This document shows positions 9,029 through 19,343 of a DNA stretch of 26,697 nucleotides, piece after piece. How positions within the stretch are numbered: the stretch's first letter is position 1; every line of letters starts with the position of its first letter. Made by a program: the position numbers and the translations under genes. Origin of the DNA: Hysterium pulicare CBS 123377 (lineage: Eukaryota; Ascomycota; Dothideomycetes; Hysteriales; Hysteriaceae); the NCBI GenBank assembly GCA_000467715.1, contig AJFK01000481.1:1-26697 (forward strand), in the 5' to 3' direction. A model generated the notes under the pieces. It was not told the DNA's origin. It made no database searches and saw nothing but the letters and a program-made list of their open reading frames with translations.

Positions 9029-10035
9029 ATGCCTACGACAACTAAGAGGGGCGTCTCACGCGTTAGCAAAGCACAAGCGACGAAGTAGGTTTGACTTTAT
9101 ACATTCACTCATATAACGAGCGACTGGAACATCCTGAAGTATTCCCACCAGTCAGATCCTTTCAGCATGTCTAGCCCTCATCATAAATTCATCGAGGGTA
9201 ATGCGGCGTCCTGTTTATGTTGTCAAAAGTGATCTTCGAAGTAACAAAACTCCGAGTAAACAATGCAATACTGTCTGGACCCTCTGAAGGTAGCCATAAG
9301 GCACTCAAAGGATGGGCTGATGCACAATATACTACTTGGGGAAGTTAAAAAGCCTGCAACTTGTTTCCAGTGCTTTTTCCAGTTTTTCTAAATCTCTAAA
9401 CAATCATGTTACTAATTCATATTAGTCTACGCGGCAAAACAATCGAGATTATAGTTGGAGAGAGCGAAGACTCCTTTCATGTACACGAAAATCTCATTTG
9501 CGCAAGCTCTGGGTTCTTTCGCAATGCCATGAAACCCGAATGGGCTAAAGCGAGAGCTGATCCGAGGGTTGTCATGTTGCGCGATAGTCTGCCTGAAATT
9601 TTCGAAATCTACGTACAGTGGCTATACGTTAAGACATTACCGACGAAGTCAGATGTGGATGATTCGCCCGAGTCTCTCAACTTGGAATGGAATAGTTTGA
9701 CAAGAGCATACCTTCTTGGACAAGAAATTCTTGACGATCCCTTTAAGGATGCTCTTATCGTGGCCATGATAGACGTCACTGATAGTCGTCGCATGCCTGG
9801 CCCTGAGGCTATCGAAATTCTTTGGGATGGCACCGTCGAAGCCCCACCCGCGAGACGCCTATTTGTCGACTTTTGGGCTTTCAAAGGAGGAGACAGTTCT
9901 GCTAAGACGATCGACGAACTACCGAGTGACTTCGTTGTACAACTAACGAAGAGGCTACTGATTTGTCGACCAACATTATCGAAGTCGGAAAGGCCCTGGA
10001 TCCGAACTCCAGAGATATATACTGCTAAAGCTTGA
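9029..10035 (+). CDS. BTB/POZ domain protein, array copy 7
   Basis: Proposed exons are 9029-9084 and 9426-10035, joined in phase 2, 221 aa. The acceptor attag (9425) with a preceding ttactaattc branch-like site is at the family position, and the donor gtaggt at 9085 ends a 56-nt exon (MPTTTKRGVSRVSKAQAT) like copy 8. This makes the intron 341 nt, far longer than its siblings', so exon 1 is less certain. ATG 8936 in frame, or ATG 9406 without splicing, are alternatives. The BTB domain is clear: LRGKTIEIIVGESEDSFHVHE, LICASSGFFRNAMKPEWAKARADPRV, FEIYVQWLYVKTLP. The family C-terminal region follows with TRAYLLGQEILDDPFKDALI, ILWDGTVEAPPARRLFVDFW and the tail RPWIRTPEIYTAKA. Closest in its first half to copy 8. 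Confidence 0.78.
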
Positions 10036-10442
10036 TTTCAGTTTGTGGCCTTCATCAAAATTTTGAGTTTGTTCTTGACAACTACTGCGGTTTCGATATC
10101 CTGGTTTTTTTGGGTAGGCCGGTAATGGTTATATATTTGGTACGTTTCCTTGGGTATCTTTTTCTAGATCGTGATATTTCACAAGATCATAGCTAGGAAA
10201 AGGGCATCGAGATAGCGTGGCATAACCCGGAAGATTTCAGCAAGCTCATGTTGAAGCAATTTTTCATTTTGTTTCTTCAATATTGAATAACACTCTTTGG
10301 AGACTCACATGATCTTGCTCGGTGAATCAGTTGATTCCTCTCATTGAAGCGTAACTTGCAGTCATAATCGTCCCAGTCGGTCGGATTTGGAAAAGAACTA
10401 CTATTCCGTACTTTCAATCCCAATCCTTTACCACCGTTAACC
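10036..10442. other. Intergenic spacer, BTB copies 7-8
   Basis: No gene or repeat recognised beyond T-rich runs after the copy 7 stop. A minus-strand open frame at 10277-10498 is antisense to copy 8 exon 1 and has no recognisable content. Confidence 0.4.
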
Positions 10443-11268
10443 ATGACCTCCACCGCCAAACCAAAAGTCTGCCGTATCATGGAGAACCAAGCGCCCAAGT
10501 AAGTTTAATTTCGTAGATCCCATTTAGCAGTACTTCACTTTTAGCGGTTTACCCGAAGTTCAAAAGTTCTCTACGATCCAGCGGTAAGGAAGTGGATTTG
10601 GACAACCACCCTTCGCTCGCTGAAACCATGTCACTGATAAGCGTAGTATCACAGGCATGACCATCGAGATTCTCGTTGGCAAGGAGAAAGATTCGTTTTA
10701 TATCCACGAGACACTAATCTGCTCGAGCTCCGATTTCTTTCGAACCGCCATGAAACCCGATTGGTCTAAAGCACGGACTAATCCTCGTGTTGTCGAGCTT
10801 TCCGACGAGGAAGATGACCCTACGGCCTTCAAGACATATGCGGAATGGCTGTACACCAAAAATCTGGCGATTAGCCCTCTCAAAGAAGAAGACTCATACG
10901 TAAAGAAGGCAGATAAGGAGAACGATCGCTTAGCCAAGGCGTACGTCCTAGGGGAGAAGATTCTCGACAAAACCTTTACCAATGCTATCATCGACGCTAT
11001 GATCTATATCGCTTCCTTCATTTCGGACGGAAAGTGTTATTACCCAAAGGTAAATACGATCACGATTCTATACCGAGGCACCACCGCATCATCACCTGTA
11101 CGACGTCTGCTGGTGGACTTTTGGATCTGGAGAGCGGACCCGGCATGGATGACTCTTAAGCATCCGAACGAGTTTTTTGAGGAGGTCCTGAGGGGAATTC
11201 TGAAGTCTAGGCCGAGATTGAGGGATGTGAGGCCGTGGGTGCAGTCGCGTGAAAAGTACTACAATTAG
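10443..11268 (+). CDS. BTB/POZ domain protein, array copy 8
   Basis: The simplest model is exons 10443-10498 and 10647-11268, phase 2, 225 aa (donor gtaagt at 10499, acceptor gcgtag ending 10646). The intervening 148 bases also contain a stop-free 39-nt segment (10545-10583) flanked by an acceptor ttttag and a donor gtaagg. Using it would add 13 residues without changing frame and leave introns of 46 and 63 nt, the latter like the siblings' introns. BTB motifs: GMTIEILVGKEKDSFYIHE, LICSSSDFFRTAMKPDWSKARTNPRV, FKTYAEWLYTKNL. Then AKAYVLGEKILDKTFTNAIIDAMI, ILYRGTTASSPVRRLLVDFW, WRADPAW and the tail RPWVQSREKYYN. Starting at ATG 10657, without splicing, would cut the first strand of the domain. 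Last copy in the array. Confidence 0.8.
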
Positions 11269-12715
11269 AGCCGAGACACTTATGGGAGGCTTCTGGGTTT
11301 TACCATTCGCGAGGCCGCCCACAAGGGGTATATATTTCGTCGTTTTCAGAGTGTGGGTCTTCCCCTGCCATCTTCTTTACCACCTGCCTACAAAGCCGGT
11401 TCAGACTTTAGGAAGATCATAAAAGCAAGGTGCTATCCTTAAGGTTAGTTGGAAAATAGTATATGGAACATAATCTTTCCAGACTTATACCGCCAAAGGA
11501 GTTCACAGCACAACGAATATCGCTCTGAAGAAACCCGATTCTGCTCTACCAAAGTGTTTCTCGCCAATTCTAGAATGTAGGGTCTATCAAAGGCTGCAAA
11601 CCGGTCTCGGAGCACCCATTGTTTTACTGACATGGCTACAAACTTCCACTGTCTTAGTCTGAGTCAACAGCAATGGATCGAATAATCAGGACAGGATCAT
11701 ACAAACTTTTCTAGCACAGTTTCTCATGTTGCCTTGGAGGTCAATTAATCTTTCGTCATCTCCTACACATTCTGTTTTCCACGCTTGCTATTCAATCATG
11801 TACTGTTTTATCCCGTTGTATCCCCTTCGCACAAATCTCCTCCTTAACTATCTTATACTTTTCTTCTTATACAGTTGGCATCTTTTGTAGACATTTCCAC
11901 TCCTCTTGATACATCTTACCCCAACTTTAAACTCATGACTATTCCATCTAATAAACTGACCGTTAAATTCTAGAGTCCTAAAATAAACTCCATAAAAAGC
12001 TATCGAAAGAGATGTGAGCATCAAATGAATCTCCGCCTAGGCAACTCAACCTTCGAAATCCCATTCCTCAAGCCGAGTTCCTTTTCCAAGCCCAAGGCCG
12101 CGCCGGAATCAGATTTCTATTGTATCGCATAGTATGACCGCTTCGGCGATCAAAAGGTCTATCGATGAAGTTCTTAAGCCGTGACTTAGGCAATTTCTAG
12201 AGGTACAAGGTGGCTCCGGAAATGGAAGCTCACTGCAAGGTATCATCCATTAATTCCGTTCTCTTGATAGGAACCTGGACTCTCCATGTTCTCAACAACA
12301 TCAGTATCCGTGTCTCGCCAAATAAGCCACCTATCAAGTCATCAAATCTTAGTCTTTGTCTCTCTTTTTCGAGTCCGGGACAAAGACGCTCCTCAACAGG
12401 TTGTCCTCGAACAAAGTCAACAAAGTGACAAAGACCTTACTTTTGAGCGAACAATGAATCGTAATTTGGTAGGGCGAAACTTCAAGGAGCATGAATGAGG
12501 CTGAAACGACCTGAAGACATTGAGCGCGCACATATAGGAATGGAGGAAGTACATTTAGTTCTCCCAACACTGTTTCTGATTATTTTTAGGTTCAATCACT
12601 CACTTGCAAAGTTTACATTTAAATGCTGTCGGTCGTTACAGATATCACAGTCGATCCAAAACGAACGAGCTTCTTCAAGCAAAACCAAACCAAACCCATA
12701 GTATTCACAGGAACC
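11269..12715. other. Gene-poor stretch of ~1.4 kb
   Basis: I see no supportable gene. A 35-codon frame from ATG 12025 (starting MNLRLGNSTFEIPFLKPSSF) reads like protein, meets TAG at 12130-12132, and continues YDRFGDQKVYR in the same frame before the next stop. It may be a fragment of a decayed gene. Other short frames overlap in several readings and look random. The last ~100 bases are the presumed promoter/leader of the BYS1-domain gene. Confidence 0.4.
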
Positions 12716-13279
12716 ATGCACTTCCTCATTCTGTCCGCCCTAGCTGCTCTCCCCATCCTCACCTCCGCCTCCGCCATCTCCCTCCCCCTCTCCTCAAGGG
12801 ACTCTCTTGGCCAAGCCATAGTGCAAAACAAATGCCCCTACTCGCTCTACGTCTGGTCCGTAGACCAACACAGCTCCGGCCAATCGATCAAAATCCCTTC
12901 GGGCCAACAATACCGCGAAAACCTCCGCATCCCCTGCGCCAACTGCGGCGTCTCATTAAAAGTCTCCAAAAACCCCAATTCAGACGCCGATCCCATAACG
13001 CAGTTTGAGTACTCCGTTCATGGCGGGCTGGCGTGGTATGACATTAGTCTTGTGAACTGTGCGAGGAACGGGAAGGATGCTAGTCCTTGTCCTGGGTGGG
13101 AGCGCGGGTTGAGTGCGAAGGGGAATCTGGCGTCGAATTATGGGGGATGTGGGTTGTTGAAGTGTCCGAAGGGACAACAATGTCCCCAGCAGGCCTACTA
13201 CGTTGCGGCTCCGAATCCACAGCCGGTTAGGGCGTGTGGGCAGGATGGACAGGTGGTTTTTGTTGCTTGTAGTGGATAA
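12716..13279 (+). CDS. BYS1-domain secreted cysteine-rich protein
   Basis: A 187-aa single-exon protein. ATG 12716 directly precedes a classic signal peptide (MHFLILSALAALPILTSASA), cleavage expected near residue 20; the open frame upstream of it has no better start. The mature part is rich in cysteine, ten in total: NKCPYSLYVW, IPCANCG, VNCARNG, SPCPGWE, GGCGLLKCPKGQQCPQ, RACGQ and VACSG. The motif 'V.NKCPY.LYVWSV...S....I..G..Y.E' is typical of the fungal BYS1 family (named after a Blastomyces yeast-phase-specific protein), distantly thaumatin-like. Members are small extracellular or wall-associated proteins, often stress- or host-phase regulated; biochemical role is not established. The 5' half uses C-ending codons and the 3' half G-ending ones. 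Family assignment is fairly sure, function is not. Confidence 0.8.
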   Translation: MHFLILSALAALPILTSASAISLPLSSRDSLGQAIVQNKCPYSLYVWSVDQHSSGQSIKIPSGQQYRENLRIPCANCGVSLKVSKNPNSDADPITQFEYSVHGGLAWYDISLVNCARNGKDASPCPGWERGLSAKGNLASNYGGCGLLKCPKGQQCPQQAYYVAAPNPQPVRACGQDGQVVFVACSG

Positions 13280-14131
13280 GCAGCAAAGGGGGATTCAATG
13301 GACGATTGCGACAACGACTCGACGCTCAACTCTCCTCCATCAAATACGTCGGAGACGCCCAAGTATCCAGGAAGGTTCCCTTTATCAGCCTCTCTCTTCC
13401 GGCTCCACTCTTCGAGTCTTGTTTTCTAGTCCCTCCTTTGGTCGTCTCTTTCGATCCTTCTTTCGGTCCTTTTCTTCAGTCTTTTCTCTTGGTCCTTTTT
13501 TCAATTCTCGTCTTATTATGACCAACGTCGGACTTGATATCCGATAAATTTCGATTCCCCCTTTCATGTATTTCTCTTTTCGAAAATTCCTCGTCTTTTA
13601 CACTTAAACCAGAATAAAAAGGATTGATCTACGTACCCTCTCCAGCTTCTCTGATGCGTGATTGTGATGTTTCTGCGGCGAAGTTGCGGACTCTACCTCT
13701 TTTGCTTTGATACTCTGTTCATATCTAATTCACCATAGTATAGTAGCAACGAGAAAATCAAGAAAAGTAGCATTGGGTTGATGCTGGAAATTGAACAAGC
13801 TTCTGCCGACGGTATAGAGATATAGATAAAATGGTAGAATATCTAGCCCTGAATGAAGAGAATATGATAGATGATGGGGGATATATGCTACCAACAAATA
13901 TGTTCAAAGCAATAACCAACTTCATGGCAAAGGACCAATTTGCCTATCAAAGTAATTTTACCCCGGGCTTCAATTTATATGAATAGCTCCATACCCCAGA
14001 AACAAATTGGAATCCGTTCCGCACTCCATATTATTAAGAATCCACCGTCTCGGTTTACCACCCTCTCCAAAGCCCCCAGGACCCTCCCAAAATAACCCCC
14101 ACAACTCAATTTCCACACTCCAGTCCCCCAC
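13280..14131. other. Intergenic, 3' regions of two convergent genes
   Basis: No gene recognised. T/C-rich sequence after 13380 and A/T-rich sequence at 13700-14000. Convergent 3' flanks of the BYS1-domain gene (+) and the HNH gene (-). Confidence 0.4.
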
Positions 14132-15068
14132 CTACCTCTTCTTCCACCGAACCCTGCCCACCCACCGAATCCACCCCTCCATATCCTCCCTCCCCCTCAA
14201 CATCTCCACAGTCCACCACTTCCTCGCCAACTCCTCGTTACTAGCACCACGATGCACAAACCCATGACAAGCCCTACAAAGCCACGCCACGCTATTCAGC
14301 CTATCCTCCGTATGCCACCCTCTTTTCAGCGCCCTCGCATGCATACTCCGCGGTATCAGATGGTGATACGTCAGCGGGATCCAGGACCTCTCACAGAGTT
14401 CGCAGTAGGTGGTGCGCGTGTTGGCCCAGACTGGGGGGCGGGATGTCGTTGTGGAGATGTAGGTTTCTAAGAGTGGGACGAGGAAGTTGCGGAGGTCGAT
14501 TGCGTCGGGGTTTGGGGAGGGAAGGAGCGAGTAGGAGGTTAGAGAGTCGATTGCGGAGGGGGGGATGGAGGTTATGAGGGACTCGGTAGTGTTGGAGTGG
14601 AGGGGGGTAGAATATGTCTCTTGGAGAGAGGGGGTGGCTTGGTAGATGGCGTAGGTTAGAGTTCGGAGGTCTTGTGGGAGAGAAGGGAAGATGAGGGAGG
14701 CTAGGTACTGTGGATTGAGGAGTCTGTTAGCTGCAGAAGCTGCTAGACAATTTGTGTTGTCTGAATGCTATTGCAATTGAGGGAGAGGGTGTGGTGGAAC
14801 CTCATACATCAATAAACTCTCCCAAGTCCTCGGCATCATTCTCTTCTTTCCCCTCAGCATTCACAACGACGTCTCTCTCCACCTCATAGCCTTTACTGTC
14901 CACTAAGTCATTCTTCTCCCTAGACCCAGCCGTCCTCTTCCTCTCCCTCTTCTTCTTCGCCGCTTTCTTAGGCGTAGTGGCTGCCAAAGCCCTCAACACA
15001 GGTTCAGAGAGGCATTCTCGAAAGGTTTCGTAATTAGCTTGTTCGTCTTCGGGAATCACATCAGCCAT
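14132..15068 (-). CDS. HNH nuclease-like protein
   Basis: Two exons on the minus strand, 15068-14808 and 14707-14132, phase 0, 278 aa. The 100-nt intron has donor gtatga (GT at 14807-14806), branch gctaac and acceptor ccacag. Reading through instead hits TGA two codons later. Exon 1 carries a strongly basic run (PKKAAKKKRERKR, residues 33-45), a likely nuclear signal, then an acidic stretch. Exon 2 holds a zinc-ribbon HNH core: CELC (189-192), TYHHLIPRSMH (200-210), LNSVAWLCRACHGFVH (225-239). The two CxxC pairs fit one zinc, with His202/203 as the expected general base and CH..VH completing the betabetaalpha-metal site. A helical end 'WWTVEMLRGREDMEGWIRWVGRVRW' in parts (residues 251-274) follows. 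Activity on DNA is inferred from the fold; cellular role unknown. Codon endings switch from C to G across exon 2. Confidence 0.78.
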
Positions 15069-15629
15069 TGTGGCCTGAGATCTTTAGGAAAGCAAAGATC
15101 TGAGTTGTAGACATTGTCGTGGTGGTTGGCGGTCTATCTATCTATTTATGTTGGTGATGTGATGTATGATGTCGGTTGTGCTTGCGGGATGCAGGTGAGG
15201 TTGGAGATCGCTCGTCGGCTCTGATTGGTGGGGCGAGCTCTCGGAAAAGGGCTTCAAAAGGGCCAGGGGTTATACACTTGTACCCAACATAGAGACTCAC
15301 TACGAGTTTCTACATTCCTAAGAACCTTCTAGAGATAATTCCATTATGACTCCCTTGCTTTCAGCCACTGTGTTGCGCAGCATGTTCAATGTTCATGACT
15401 CGAACACATGTCGCCCTCCCACGATACGAGGAATTGGATGGATTAGGAGGGATATGGAAGGTCTCTCGGGGACTCATAATTCAGTATGTCTTTATTTCTA
15501 CATATTATACAGAAGGAATACAGATTCAGAGCCCTGCGAACGACAAGGAGTACTGCGCAGCGACATGCATACGACCTTTTGACGCCTATGCTACCAATTA
15601 CAGGCTATCCTCCTTCATTCCACGCCAGA
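15069..15629. other. Intergenic, upstream of HNH gene and downstream of CWH43
   Basis: Promoter of the HNH gene, with a short tctatctatctat run near 15133-15145, then the 3' flank of CWH43. Two overlapping + strand frames (15346-15582 and 15389-15646) have no recognisable content and run into the CWH43 last exon on the other strand; I do not call them genes. Confidence 0.4.
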
Positions 15630-18600
15630 CTATGCATAGTACCTAGAAGGTGTTAATAATTTGATGGATGCAGACTTTCAAGAACAGTACTCACCTCGGC
15701 TCATCGAAAACATGATACTGATGTCCCCTAACACCCTGTCCTCTGAACAGCGCCGGGAACCTCAGTCCCTCCGGCACCTGGTCTTCCGGAATGATGTCGT
15801 TTCCACCCTCAGGCTGATCGACAACGAATTTGCCAGCCTGGATCTCCGTGTCGGTAATGGTGCTTCTACTAACCCTAGCATAACCTGTTCTTCTCATTCC
15901 CTTATAAAGAATGTACTCACACCAGCGATCCCAGTCGCTGGGATCGATATCGCGCATACCGCTCTTCTCGCCTACATACGTGTTGTAGTTTCCTTCTAAA
16001 GGCTTGGTGACAAGGTAGGAGAGTAGAACGGCTGGCCGAGGCGTTTCGCTCATCAGCTTGGCGAGATATTCGGACTGTAGCCTGCGGTCCTCGGGATCTT
16101 CCTCTTGGCCAGAGTGGAAAAGGAAGACGTCGATGAGTTTCCCATACATATCTAGGGTCGCGTGGATGGCGGGCGCTAATTCTCCGACCGGAGAGGGAAG
16201 CAGATGGTGTGTGGAGTTTACAATCGGGAACTTCGACAACAATGCGGCACCCCAAGTGTGCTTATTAGGACCCGGACCATAGTCGACATACATGCCAAGG
16301 TCTTCCGCGATGAATTGAGTAATGTCACGATTACCCATGATGATGCGCTGAGTATCACTTTCGAGTAGTCCGACAACGTCGAGTTCGAGCTCTTTGATCA
16401 CATCGCGCATGCGATGTTCGGAGGACCACATATCGTTGTCGACTGAGAAGTGAATAGTCCAGATACCGGCCGTAAAGACCTTGTCCGCTGCGTGATAGGG
16501 AGTGTAGTCGTAGCTTGGGAAACGGAGGTAAGCGATTGCGATGGCGAGAAGTTCGAGTCCAGAGAGAATATAGAGGTAGTAGGAGCGTTGTTTCCGTGCT
16601 GCCGGGTTCACTTTTCCCTTGTACTTCTGAATAGATGGTGAGCCACCGGATTGTGAGTTGGCAGCGAAGACACCACAACCAATGAGTAGCATAGTAGCTG
16701 TCATGACATAGTCTGTATGCTCACGCAGGAGAGGCCCGCCGGGAACGAAGGCATATGCAACAGTCCACACATGAGCAAGTACCATGATGTTATAAATGAG
16801 AAATCCCAGACCGAACGTTGGTGCTGGTGAGTGTCTTGCAGCGTTGGAGATGAAGACGGGACTAAGAGCCATGACATAAATAGTTAGGGCGAGTGCACCA
16901 TAATACCCAGACCAGTGGCTATAGCTTGTCAAAATAGCTGCACCGATGGAGCCAATGCCATAGAAGGTCCAGCTTCGGGTCAGGGTTGGATAGAAGAGAC
17001 CGATGACAAGACCGAAACCCATAGCAAGTATAGTCACAGCTCCGTGAGGAATAGCAAGAGGACCGCGAACAGGGTATCCTTCCCAAACCCAGAGGATCAT
17101 TGTACTTGAGTCTGATAGCAAGGAGTGCATCGCAAAGAAGAGACCGGCAAGGCCTAGACCGGCAAGAGCAGGGGATCCTTTCGTAGAACCAGGTGCAGGC
17201 ATATCAGGACCAGAGCTCGCAGTAGACCTGGTCGACCTCAGAATAGCCAAGACGGCTAGGGCAAGCCCAAGTTTGTTCCAACCACCATTAGGCGCATGCA
17301 TAACCGGCCAAACGGGATTATTCGTCCAAAATGCGAACTTTGCGATACTGGAAGCTAGAAGACCAAGACTGAAAGCTGAGATTCGTGCTTCGAGTCGGTG
17401 AGGTTGAGATCTTTCGGCAAAGAATGTCGCCGCCCAAGAAAGACACGACATCCACACACCGAAGCTGGCGGAGAAAAGGCGGTTTTCGGGAGATTTTGCC
17501 AGGAATGATAGGAAGCCAGCAAGGGAGAGAAGATGGCATATACGGACATTGCGAACGACTAGATATCGAAGTGATCGAATTCCGAGGAGGAACGGCGAAA
17601 TAGTAGACATCACCACGACCTCGTAGCCAGAAAGACCCATGTACCACAAGGGAAAATCTGCCAAGGTCAACAAACGGCCTCGTACACTCGGAAAGGGGTC
17701 CTTACACCAGACCAGAAGGCCAAGAGAGGTCAATATCGACCAGAAAACGAACTGTTCGAAATCAGATATAGCCTTTGAATGGAAGTGGGATGTGGCTTAC
17801 CCCATTATATACATCGGCCACAGCATCAAGGAATCCAGCCCAGGAGAACGTGCCGGCAAAAACCTGGCCAACCTCTTTGTCCTTTCTACAACACAATTAG
17901 AGTTGCTCTGACGGAAGACTAGATGTTGGCACGTACTTTTTCTCTAGCACGGCGTCGGCAACGGCCGTGGTATGACTGGAACAACACGTTTTCATCAGAA
18001 CGGATTCATTAACGATTTGGATTTTGTTGTTGATAGCTTGACTATCTACTTTGGGAGCCATGGAACGTACCCGCGAGTTATCCCCCGGACGTCTTTTACC
18101 ACAATCTCGAAGTTTTGGAATTCTATAGTAGTGACAGCATCAAAAGCGACATCAAGGAGAACCAATGCCCACTCAAAGAAAGCGTATGTGGTATAAGCTA
18201 GACCAATTTAGTAACACGCTCAGGAAATCAGTTAAGATAGGATAGCTCACCTCCGGCGATTTTGTGAACCTTGTGCTGAATGAAGAAATAGATCAGAGGA
18301 ACTAATGTGCCGAAGAAGGTACCGGCAATGATCTTCCGGTACTTCAACGCTGTTACATTTCTAGGCGTCAATGCAATGCATCCCAGCGTCCAGGGTAAAG
18401 TCGCAACGATATACGAAATCATGAAGATATCATGCCAATTGTGGTCGTCCGTAGATGTAACATATGTCCATCCTCCGCAAGTCAAAGTTCTGAATATGCC
18501 AGCGCCGGCAATAAATTTTGGTAATGTCGAGTTGGACTTCCTTGTCAGGACGTACCACAGCGCCACTAATGCAAAACGAGGACCTATAGTCCAATAAGCA

Positions 18601-19089
18601 TCGATCTGTGTCCAGATTCGTATATTCCGTACCTGAAGTGATTGCGATGAAAACCATGAAAACAGACCGCTCCGGATAGCGATCGCCAATTGTGGAAGAT
18701 ACAGACGGGAACCACTCGTCTGGATAGCCCTGACCAGCAAGTCAGCATGCATGCCTATGTCTTCGGCGACTATGACTGACATAGTGTTCATTTTGCACAA
18801 TCTTACGGTAATGTAGCGCCCTGAAAGGTATTGAGTACGTGGTGGATGGGATAGGATGGTGAATATTACATTCCGACGATTAGAGCGCCCACGAAGGCAG
18901 CTAATTTATGTCAGTGCATATATTTGGAGTGCTTAGAGAAGACACTCACAGTATGCGGCAGCTGTATGTAACCATGTTATCCATTTGCCAGACATCTAAG
19001 TGACCACAGTAAGTACAGGAGAAGCCAATTGATGAAGCGTGAGTGATTACCGTAGCCACGACATCGCCGTCTTTGAATTTCGGAGCCAT
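15630..19089 (-). CDS. CWH43: Cwh43, GPI-anchor ceramide remodelase
   Basis: Eleven exons predicted: 19089-19051, 18995-18950, 18900-18870, 18820-18781, 18729-18633, 18583-18251, 18197-18071, 17975-17937, 17885-17801, 17751-15695, 15642-15630. All phases agree, total 968 aa, close to yeast Cwh43 (953). Residues ~1-260 are the FRAG1/DRAM/Sfk1-like part: [52 protein letters not shown]. Residues ~280-700 are a long multi-pass membrane region. Residues ~705-965 are an endonuclease/exonuclease/phosphatase-like domain (DVVGLLESD at 738-746, [29 protein letters not shown]), ending EPRYYA. In yeast Cwh43 puts ceramide onto GPI anchors in the ER. The donor gtcagt of intron 4 is non-consensus but restores HY-GYPDEW. 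Translation from the second ATG (18995) is an alternative start. Confidence 0.93.
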
Positions 19090-19343
19090 TTTAGACGACT
19101 GAAAGGTCCGATAGACCCTACAGCACCATGAAAGTAATTAAGAAGAAGAAGAAAGGAGCTAGAAAATGATGATTGTGGGAACGGAGCTCGTACACGGCGT
19201 GAGAATCTCCTGAAAGATGTTTACTGCGGAGCGGCAGGGATTGGCGGAGTTGGGGCCGGAGCGCAAATCTTGGCACTCGAGTCCCACCAAAAGGTTTCCC
19301 TCGCCTTTCGTGGGCATCAACATTCACCAACGTCGACGAAGCC
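19090..19343. promoter_or_regulatory. Divergent promoter, CWH43 / UTP6
   Basis: The two start codons lie head to head with 254 bases between them, so promoters and 5' leaders of both genes must sit here. A purine run (aagaagaagaagaaagg, near 19139-19155) reads as a CT-rich run for the CWH43 strand, typical of fungal core promoters. No specific factor site is assigned. Confidence 0.6.

Noticed and set aside
8788-9069. 93-codon minus-strand frame between BTB copies 6 and 7
   Set aside because: Spans the tandem 10-mer and copy 7 exon 1 in antisense; low-complexity, no family.
9166-9197. Internal exon candidate in the copy 7 long intron (starts CATGTCTAGC)
   Set aside because: Its length leaves the wrong phase for joining to 9426, so it cannot be coding in that model.
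12604-13008. 134-codon + frame overlapping the BYS1-domain gene
   Set aside because: Out-of-frame His/Pro/Arg-rich translation of C-rich coding DNA; the signal peptide and cysteine pattern are in the other frame.
14007-14267. 86-codon + frame over the HNH gene
   Set aside because: Antisense of the HNH C-terminal exon, Pro/Ser-rich from codon skew.
15661-15999. 112-codon + frame overlapping the CWH43 3' end
   Set aside because: Antisense to the conserved nuclease/phosphatase-like domain of CWH43.
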